From contig CAZMSN010000056.1 in assembly GCA_964569015.1 (NCBI GenBank), positions 1-11,016 of the forward strand: a stretch of 11,016 nucleotides of DNA, read 5' to 3'. The first letter of the stretch is position 1. Each line of letters starts with the position of its first letter. Shown piece by piece: positions 6,056-11,016 of the stretch. Source of the stretch: CAYQEC01 sp964569015 (GTDB taxonomy: Bacteria > Actinomycetota > Acidimicrobiia > Spongiisociales > UBA5794). The notes below the pieces were generated by a model. The model saw nothing but the letters and a program-made list of their open reading frames with translations. It did not search any database and was not told where the DNA came from. The translations under genes were made by a program, and so were the position numbers.

Positions 6056-8218
6056 TCAGCCGAGCCGGCTGCGCAGCGCGTCATGCCACGCCGCGGCGGC
6101 CTCGGCGACTGTCACCGAGCCATGCCGCCCAAAATCGATGTGGTCGCCTCCCATAGTCCCGATGCGCCTGACGGGGACGTTGTGGACGTCCGGTTGCCGG
6201 CCGGCCGGGAGTACCGCCACGAACCGGTGCGGTGATTCGCTCAGCAGGTACTGCCACTCGCCGTTGTCGATCTCGATGCCGATGTCGGAGTTGATGCAGA
6301 TCTCGGCAAGAGCCACCGCCAGGCCGCCCGACGACACGTCGTGCAGGACGGGGACGGTGAAGGCGAGGCTCGCCGCGGCGTCGACGACGGTCACCGCCGT
6401 GCCGGGATCCGGCGCCGCCGGGCGTCCCCTCCGGTGGCCGAGGACAACGCGGTTGTACGCGCCCGCTGCGAAGTCGTCCGGGTCTTCGGGGCCGACGAGC
6501 CACACGTCCATACCGGCCTCCGCCCGGTCGAGGCGAGGCGGATCCTCCGGCATCGGGTCACAGAAACCGAGCATCCCCACCACCGGCGACGGGTACACGT
6601 CGACGCCGTCGGTCTCGTTGTAGAACGAGACGTTGCCGCCGATGACCGGCACCCCGAGGACCTCGCAAGCCTCCGCCATGCCTTCGACGGTCTCGAGGAA
6701 CTGCCACATGACGCCGGGCTTTTCCGGGTTGCCGAAGTTGAGATTGTCGACGACGGCGAACGGCCGCGCCCCGGTGACGGCCACGTTGAGAGCGGCCTCG
6801 TACACGAGCCGGGCGCTGCCGCGGCGTGGATCCAGGTAGCAGAGCAGAGCGTTGCCGTCGGTGGACACGGCCAGGCCCTTGCGGGTCCCCTTGATGCGCA
6901 TCAGGGTCCCGTCGCTGCCCGGGCCGATCACCGTGTTGAGGAAGAGCTGGTGGTCGTACTGTTCGTAGATCCACGAGGCGTCGGCGAGGGCCGGATCGTC
7001 CAACAGCAGAAGCAACGTCTCGCCCAGGTCGATCCCGGCGGGGAGCGGCTCGTCCACCTTCCACACATGGTCGAGGTAGTCGGGGCGCTCGGCCGGGCGC
7101 CGATAGAGCGGGGCGTCGTCGCTCAGCGATGCCGCCGGGACGTCGGCCACCAGCTCGCCCTGGTGGAACACACGGAGTTGCTTGCTCGGGTTGACGTGGC
7201 CGATGGCGCTCGCTGCGATCTCCCATTTCTCGGCGAGGGCGAGCACGTCATCGAGGTCTTCGGGGCGCACGATGGCGAGCATGCGCTCCTGGGACTCGGA
7301 CATGAGGATCTCGCCGGGTGTCATGTCGTGCTCGCGCAGGTGAACCGCGTCGAGATCCACGTCCATGCCCATGCCGCCACCGGCGGCGGATTCCGAGGTG
7401 GCACACGAGATGCCGGCGGCGCCGAGGTCCTGGATCCCGACGACGAGACCCTTCTCGTACAGCTCCAGGCACGCCTCGATCAGCCTCTTCTCCTCGAACG
7501 GGTCGCCGACCTGTACCGAGGGCCGCTTAGTGCCGGAGTCCTCGTCGAAGCTCGCCGAGGCGAGGATCGAGGCGCCTCCGATCCCGTCGCGGCCGGTGGC
7601 GGATCCCAGGAGCACCGCTACGTTGCCGTCGCCCGACGCGGCGCGCAGCACGAGCTGTTCCCGTTTGAGCAGGCCCAGGGCCATCACGTTGATGAGCGGG
7701 TTGGCGCTGTAGCAGTCGGCGAACTCGACCTCGCCTCCGAGGGTGGGCACACCAACGGCGTTGCCGTACCCGGCGATGCCGGAAACCACTCCGGAGAGCA
7801 GGTAGCGGTTGCGGGCGACCGAGAGCGGCCCGAACCTCAGCGGGTCCCACACCGCAATGGGGCGGGCACCCATCGTGAAGACGTCGCGCAGGATCCCGCC
7901 GACTCCGGTGGCGGCGCCCTGGTAGGGCTCGACGAAGGAGGGATGGTTGTGGCTCTCGATGCGAAGGGCGGCGAGCCATCCATCACCGAGGTCGACGACG
8001 CCGGCGTTCTCGCCCGGCCCGACGACGACCCACGGCGCCTCGGTGGGGAAGCGGCTCAACCAGGCACGTGACGACTTGTAGGAGCAGTGCTCGGACCACA
8101 TGACCGAGTACATGGCGAGCTCTGCCGGCATCGGCGGTCGGCCGAGGATGTCGACGACGGACTCGTACTCGGTGTCGGTCATGCCGAGTTGGCGATGCGC
8201 CGGTTCGGTCCCGCTCAT
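6056..8218 (-). CDS. purL: Phosphoribosylformylglycinamidine synthase subunit II
   Basis: Large subunit of FGAM synthetase (step 4), which converts FGAR to FGAM using ATP and ammonia delivered by PurQ. At 720 residues it is of the small PurL type that needs PurS and PurQ, not the about 1300-residue fused type. Motifs in order: MWSEHCSYKSS (40-50, catalytic His44), VGPGENAGVVD (66-76), ESHNHPS followed by PYQGAATGVGGILRD (88-112), GSATGRDGIGGAS, DLGAAGIS, then in the second half NLNFGNPEKP, GGNVSFYNET and HDVSSGGLAVALAEI. All are intact. Its ATG overlaps the purQ stop as ATGA, so translation is probably coupled to purQ. A GGGAG lies 11 nt upstream, a little far. The rhomboid gene follows after 57 bp. 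Confidence 0.98.
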   Translation of the reverse strand: MSGTEPAHRQLGMTDTEYESVVDILGRPPMPAELAMYSVMWSEHCSYKSSRAWLSRFPTEAPWVVVGPGENAGVVDLGDGWLAALRIESHNHPSFVEPYQGAATGVGGILRDVFTMGARPIAVWDPLRFGPLSVARNRYLLSGVVSGIAGYGNAVGVPTLGGEVEFADCYSANPLINVMALGLLKREQLVLRAASGDGNVAVLLGSATGRDGIGGASILASASFDEDSGTKRPSVQVGDPFEEKRLIEACLELYEKGLVVGIQDLGAAGISCATSESAAGGGMGMDVDLDAVHLREHDMTPGEILMSESQERMLAIVRPEDLDDVLALAEKWEIAASAIGHVNPSKQLRVFHQGELVADVPAASLSDDAPLYRRPAERPDYLDHVWKVDEPLPAGIDLGETLLLLLDDPALADASWIYEQYDHQLFLNTVIGPGSDGTLMRIKGTRKGLAVSTDGNALLCYLDPRRGSARLVYEAALNVAVTGARPFAVVDNLNFGNPEKPGVMWQFLETVEGMAEACEVLGVPVIGGNVSFYNETDGVDVYPSPVVGMLGFCDPMPEDPPRLDRAEAGMDVWLVGPEDPDDFAAGAYNRVVLGHRRGRPAAPDPGTAVTVVDAAASLAFTVPVLHDVSSGGLAVALAEICINSDIGIEIDNGEWQYLLSESPHRFVAVLPAGRQPDVHNVPVRRIGTMGGDHIDFGRHGSVTVAEAAAAWHDALRSRLG

Positions 8219-8919
8219 GCTCGCGCCGGCTCCCGGGCCATGCTGGCGACGAATGACTCGAGGAGGACTCTTCCGTCGGTGGACCCCAACAGTCCTTCTA
8301 TCGCTCGCTCCGGGTGCGGCATGAGGGCCGCCACATTGCCCGCCGTGTTGGCGATTCCGGCGATGGAGTTGGTGGAGCCGTTGGGGTTGGTGGACTCGTC
8401 GGCGACGCCGGCGGCATCGCAGTAGCGAAGCATCACCCGCCCTTGCGCTTCGAGGCGCTCGAGGTCCTTGGCGGGCGCGATGTAGTTGCCCTCGTAGCTG
8501 TTGAGGGGAAGCCGCAGCACCTGGCCGACACGAGCGGTGCGGGTGAGGATGCTATTGGTGCTCTCGATCCTCAGGGGCACGGGACGGCAGATGAACTTGA
8601 GGTCGCGATTGGCGACGAGGGCGCCGGGCAGCAACCCCGCTTCGCAGAGGATCTGGAATCCGTTGCAGATCCCGAGCACGGGAGTGCCCTCGACGGCGTG
8701 CCGCTCGACGGCGGTCATCACCGGGGAGAAGCGGGCGATGGCCCCTGTCCGCAGGTAGTCGCCGTGAGCGAAGCCGCCGGGCAGTACCACGCCGTCGAAT
8801 CCGTCCAGCGCGGTCTCGCGGTGCCACACCAGCTCGGGACTGGCTCCCAGCTCACCGAGGGCGTAGGCGACGTCGTGCTCGCAATTCGTCCCGGGGAACA
8901 CGACGACGGCGACCCTCAT
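8215..8919 (-). CDS. purQ: Phosphoribosylformylglycinamidine synthase subunit I (glutaminase)
   Basis: Class I glutamine amidotransferase subunit of FGAM synthetase that supplies ammonia to PurL. The 234-residue protein starts MRVAVVVFPGTNCEHD, the family's typical N-terminus. It has PGGFAHGDYLRTGAIAR (47-63), the nucleophile Cys85 in LGICNGFQIL, and His202 and Glu204 of the triad in MPHPER. Open frame continues upstream to about 9168, but that stretch lies inside purS and has no family likeness, so ATG 8919 is chosen. GGAG lies 8 nt before it. The start overlaps the purS stop as ATGA, and its own stop overlaps the purL start the same way. The stretch ESTNSI / DESTNPNGSTNSIAGI is typical of this subunit. 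Confidence 0.97.
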   Translation of the reverse strand: MRVAVVVFPGTNCEHDVAYALGELGASPELVWHRETALDGFDGVVLPGGFAHGDYLRTGAIARFSPVMTAVERHAVEGTPVLGICNGFQILCEAGLLPGALVANRDLKFICRPVPLRIESTNSILTRTARVGQVLRLPLNSYEGNYIAPAKDLERLEAQGRVMLRYCDAAGVADESTNPNGSTNSIAGIANTAGNVAALMPHPERAIEGLLGSTDGRVLLESFVASMAREPARA

Positions 8920-9161
8920 TCGACCGTCTCCACGGTCCAGTCCTCGATCACGGGATTGGCGAGGAGGCGGCGGCACATCTCCTCGACCCGCGCGCCGACG
9001 GACGACGCGTCTGCTTCGGAGACGTCGAGGTAGATCATGCGTCCGAAGTGCACCTCGCCGACCTCTGCGTAACCGAGATCGTGGAGCGCTCGCAAGGTGG
9101 CAACGCCCTCCGGGTCGGAGAGGCCCTCCTTCCGCCGAATGTCGATGCGCAACTTCGTCAT
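8916..9161 (-). CDS. purS: Phosphoribosylformylglycinamidine synthase subunit PurS
   Basis: Small 81-residue subunit that joins PurL and PurQ into an active complex in the three-part FGAM synthetase. Recognisable family features are RIDIRRKEGLSDPEGVATLRALHDLGY (the first half, 5-31), VHFGRMIYLDV (37-47) and CRRLLANPVIEDWTVE (63-78). Length is normal. ATG 9161 is chosen because the family begins here and AGAGGTGGGAA precedes it as ribosome-binding site. The frame is open further upstream, but that is a shadow of purC. It overlaps the purC stop and the purQ start, both as ATGA. Confidence 0.96.
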   Translation of the reverse strand: MTKLRIDIRRKEGLSDPEGVATLRALHDLGYAEVGEVHFGRMIYLDVSEADASSVGARVEEMCRRLLANPVIEDWTVETVE

Positions 9162-10072
9162 TTCCCACCTCTCATCGAATCGCCTTCGAAATCCTGCCCG
9201 GTGAGCCGCCTGAACGCCTCGACGTAGCGGCGCCGGGTGCTCTCGATGACCTCGGCAGGGAGGCGTGGGGCCGGAGGGGTCTTGTCCCAATCCTGAGCGT
9301 CGAGCCAATCACGTACGGGCTGCTTGTCGAAGGACGGCATGGTGGCGCCGGGCGCCCACTGGTCGGCCGGCCAGTACCGCGAGCTGTCGGGGGTGAGCAC
9401 CTCGTCGATGAGGAGCAGCTCGTCGCCGACGCGCCCGAACTCGAACTTGGTGTCGGCGAGGATGATCCCACGCTCGGCGGCGTACTCGGCGCCCTGCACG
9501 TAGATGTCGATGCTGCGTCTCCGCAGCTCCTCGTAGACGTCGTCGCCGATGTAGCGACGAGCATCGGCCTCGGTCATGTTCTCGTCGTGGCCGCTGGTGG
9601 CCTTGGTCGCAGGAGTGAAGACCGGTTCGGGGAGCCGGTCGGCCATGTGCAGGCCGCTCGGGAGGTGCTCGGTGGTGGGGCCGCCGCCGGCGGCGTACTC
9701 CTTCCACGACGAGCCGTAGAGGTAGCCGCGGACCACGCATTCCAGCGGGATCACCTCGGCACGACGCACGATCATCGAGCGGCCGGAGAGGTATGCGAGC
9801 TGATCGGGTGTGAGGCCCGGGATCTCCGTGGCGTCGGTGGAGAGAAGGTGGTGTGGGGTATCGAGGATGTCGAACCAGTGGCGGGAGAGACGAGTCAGTA
9901 CTCGGCCCTTGTCGGGTATCGGGTCATCCAAGACGACATCGAAGGCCGAGATGCGATCCGAGGCGACGATGAGCAGACGATCGTCGTCCAGTTCGTAGAT
10001 CTCCCGGACCTTCCCCGAGCCCAGATGCTTGAGCGCCAGCACGGTGCCGATGGTAGTCGTGGCGATGTCCAT
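9158..10072 (-). CDS. purC: Phosphoribosylaminoimidazole-succinocarboxamide synthase (SAICAR synthetase)
   Basis: Joins aspartate to CAIR with ATP to give SAICAR. The 304-residue length matches the longer bacterial/yeast-like type. Motifs: GSGKVREIYEL (18-28), VASDRISAFDVVLDDPIPDKG (36-56), PLECVVRGYLYGSSWKEY (109-126), GHDENM (161-166), ILADTKFEFG (204-213) and DEVLTPDSSRYW (223-234). ATG 10072 (MDIATTTIG) is chosen. The frame stays open to 10261, but the extra 63 residues are Arg/Cys-rich with no family likeness. No Shine-Dalgarno sequence is seen; the region before the ATG is occupied by a GC palindrome. It is the first gene of the cluster and probably carries the promoter for purS, purQ and purL, and perhaps for the rhomboid, purF and purM. 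It overlaps purS as ATGA. Confidence 0.97.
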   Translation of the reverse strand: MDIATTTIGTVLALKHLGSGKVREIYELDDDRLLIVASDRISAFDVVLDDPIPDKGRVLTRLSRHWFDILDTPHHLLSTDATEIPGLTPDQLAYLSGRSMIVRRAEVIPLECVVRGYLYGSSWKEYAAGGGPTTEHLPSGLHMADRLPEPVFTPATKATSGHDENMTEADARRYIGDDVYEELRRRSIDIYVQGAEYAAERGIILADTKFEFGRVGDELLLIDEVLTPDSSRYWPADQWAPGATMPSFDKQPVRDWLDAQDWDKTPPAPRLPAEVIESTRRRYVEAFRRLTGQDFEGDSMRGGK

Positions 10073-10078
10073 CCCAAT

Positions 10079-10101
10079 TCGGGGCCCCGATAGCAGCGGG
10101 G
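10079..10101 (-). promoter_or_regulatory. Palindrome and hairpin just upstream of purC start
   Basis: TCGGGGCCCCGA (10079-10090) is a perfect 12-bp palindrome ending 6 bp before the purC ATG. Part of it can instead pair with an upstream block. On the transcript, CCCCG (10101-10097) pairs with CGGGG (10089-10085) around a 7-nt loop. It lies where a ribosome-binding site would be, so it could affect translation or be an operator. Function is inference. Confidence 0.35.
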
Positions 10102-10123
10102 TGCCGCATACACTCTCGTTCCG

Positions 10124-10176
10124 GTCCGCTCGCCGGCGTGATCCGCCCATACGTGTGTGGGGCGAGCGCAGCGGAC
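10124..10176. repeat. Imperfect inverted repeat in the purC/SLH intergenic region
   Basis: The left arm GTCCGCTCGCC (10124-10134) pairs with the right arm GGCGAGCGCAGCGGAC (10161-10176): 6 bp plus 5 bp of pairing with a 5-nt bulge (GCGCA) in the right arm. The 26-nt loop contains a smaller GGCG/CGCC stem. It may form a structured leader in the purC transcript or a protein-binding site. No T-run follows on either strand. Confidence 0.3.
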
Positions 10177-10324
10177 GACGGTGTCCACGACAGCGGTAGA
10201 GGCAGGCACAGAGCAGGGGCTTCCCGGTCGTGCAGCGACTATCCGTTACAGAGAATGCCACAGAGCGTGGGGCTCAAGGGGTGCCAGAAACCGGACGATG
10301 CATCCCTGTGAGGGGTTGATGGAG

Positions 10325-10329
10325 AGGAG
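10325..10329 (+). promoter_or_regulatory. Ribosome-binding site of the SLH-like gene
   Basis: AGGAG, 7 nt before ATG 10337. It fixes the start of the secreted SLH-like protein, whose open frame has no stop within the window. Confidence 0.75.
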
Positions 10330-10336
10330 TCGACCT

Positions 10337-11016
10337 ATGAGGCCCAGCCGCCGTGGCATTCGACTGGCTCTCGTGATCGCTCTCGTCACGGCCGGAATTG
10401 CGGGCACCACCAATCCCACGGCCATCGCCGCCGGCACCTTCTCCGACGATGACGGCAACATCCACGAGCAGTACATCGAGACGCTCGCATCAGCGGGAGT
10501 GACCCGCGGCTGCAACCCGCCGATCAACGACCATTACTGCCCCGCAGACACCGTCACCCGGGCAGAGATGGCCGCGTTCCTGCAACGTGCCCTCGAGCTG
10601 CCGGCGACGGCGTACGACGCGTTCTCCGACGACGACGGGTCGATCTTCGAAGGCGCCATCAACGCTCTCGCCGAAGCGGGGATCGCGCGGGGCTGCAACG
10701 AAGCCGGCACCCGGTTCTGCCCCGACGACACGCTGACGAGAGGCGAGATGGCCGCCTTCCTCGTGCGGGGGTTCGGCCTGGACGATCCCGGACAAGAGAA
10801 CTGGTTCACGGACGACGACGATTCGATCTTCGAAGGAGACATCGCCCGCCTTCGCCAGGCAGGTGTCACCAAGGGATGCAACCCGCCGGCCAACACCCGG
10901 TTCTGTCCGAACGACCCGATCCGGCGGGATGAGATGGCCTCGTTGCTGGTCCGGGTGATGAGCCTCGGGACCGGGCCGGAAGAGCCACCGCCCGACCCTC
11001 CGCCCGACCCTCCGCC
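10337..11016 (+). CDS. Secreted SLH-like repeat protein with paired cysteines (cut by window edge)
   Basis: The first 226 residues of an exported protein. An N-terminal signal peptide is clear: basic RPSRR, hydrophobic core ALVIALVTAGIAG, and a likely cleavage near AIAA (29-32). Three repeats of exactly 61-residue period follow, starting at Phe35, Phe96 and Phe157. Each has F(S/T)DDD, an (A/I)xxLxxAGxxxGCN helix, (Y/F)CPxD and T/R-R-x-E-MA(A/S)xLxR. This matches the layout of S-layer homology domains. Each repeat has two Cys (59/68, 120/128, 181/190) placed to form a disulfide, and a DDD motif that could bind calcium. A Pro/Asp tail (EEPPPDPPPDPP) begins at about 215 and leads to a domain outside the window. 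It probably sits at the cell surface; cell-wall binding is inferred from canonical SLH domains. It is divergent from purC, and a functional link to purines is unlikely. Confidence 0.88.
   Translation, partial: MRPSRRGIRLALVIALVTAGIAGTTNPTAIAAGTFSDDDGNIHEQYIETLASAGVTRGCNPPINDHYCPADTVTRAEMAAFLQRALELPATAYDAFSDDDGSIFEGAINALAEAGIARGCNEAGTRFCPDDTLTRGEMAAFLVRGFGLDDPGQENWFTDDDDSIFEGDIARLRQAGVTKGCNPPANTRFCPNDPIRRDEMASLLVRVMSLGTGPEEPPPDPPPDPP
10988..11016 (+). repeat. 12-bp tandem repeat coding for a Pro-Asp-rich linker
   Basis: CCGCCCGACCCT occurs twice in a row (10988-10999, 11000-11011) and a third copy starts at 11012 and is cut by the window edge. Each unit codes Pro-Pro-Asp-Pro-like residues, giving the PPPDPPPDPP linker after the SLH-like repeats. 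The repeat number may vary between strains by slippage. Confidence 0.75.

Larger units (their letters stand above)
10073..10336. other. Divergent region between purC and the SLH-like gene
   Basis: These 264 bp must hold the promoters for both the purine cluster and the secreted SLH-like protein. No convincing -35/-10 pair is visible on either strand. The region is rich in inverted repeats (listed separately). I see no recognisable purine riboswitch and no tRNA. Confidence 0.5.

Noticed and set aside
6341..8071. 576-codon open frame on the plus strand opposite purL
   Set aside because: It lies antisense to a full-length, motif-complete purL. Its Gly/Val/Asp/Arg/His-rich composition is what GC-rich antisense codons give. 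No domain is recognisable.
8920..9168. N-terminal extension of purQ through purS
   Set aside because: The extra residues are Arg-rich and unlike PurQ. The family N-terminus is at MRVAVVVFPGTN, with a ribosome-binding site and an ATGA overlap.
10073..10261. N-terminal extension of purC by 63 residues
   Set aside because: The extension is Arg/Cys-rich with no likeness to SAICAR synthetase. The homologous region begins right after Met 10072.
10073..10336. Purine riboswitch or tRNA ahead of purC
   Set aside because: I see no conserved riboswitch core, no tRNA T-arm GTTCNANNC motif and no cloverleaf; the inverted repeats do not fit either.

Overview
The window is GC-rich (about two thirds G+C by eye), densely coded bacterial chromosome. 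Three things point to an actinobacterium (Actinomycetota), possibly class Acidimicrobiia or a nearby deep lineage: the purF/purM sequence style, a rhomboid protein with an N-terminal zinc finger, and secreted SLH-like repeats with paired cysteines. The class-level placement is inference. I see no mobile element, CRISPR array, tRNA or rRNA.

Left part (1-2590): the N-terminal part of an ECF sigma factor runs off the left edge on the minus strand. A 41-residue lysine-rich protein faces it on the plus strand. A minus-strand deoxyribose-phosphate aldolase gene (deoC) follows, with a candidate -10 element and several inverted repeats upstream. After a 400-bp divergent gap comes a plus-strand gene for an unusual two-domain protein. 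It joins an N-terminal E3-binding-like (PSBD) module to a C-terminal Roadblock/LC7 domain through a long acidic linker. It also has a possible internal start that would release the Roadblock domain alone.

Centre and right (2594-10072, minus strand): a purine biosynthesis cluster transcribed purC-purS-purQ-purL-(rhomboid)-purF-purM. purC/purS, purS/purQ and purQ/purL overlap as ATGA, and purF/purM as TGATG, so translational coupling is likely. PurS, PurQ and PurL together form the three-part FGAM synthetase (step 4). PurF does step 1, PurM step 5 and PurC the SAICAR step. The other steps of the pathway must be encoded elsewhere. A rhomboid membrane protease gene lies between purL and purF.

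Right edge (10337-11016, plus strand): a secreted protein with three 61-residue SLH-like repeats and a Pro-Asp-rich tail runs off the window. It is divergent from purC across a 264-bp region with several inverted repeats.

The most unusual item is the PSBD-like/Roadblock fusion with its possible internal start. The purine genes are a conventional cluster apart from the embedded rhomboid.
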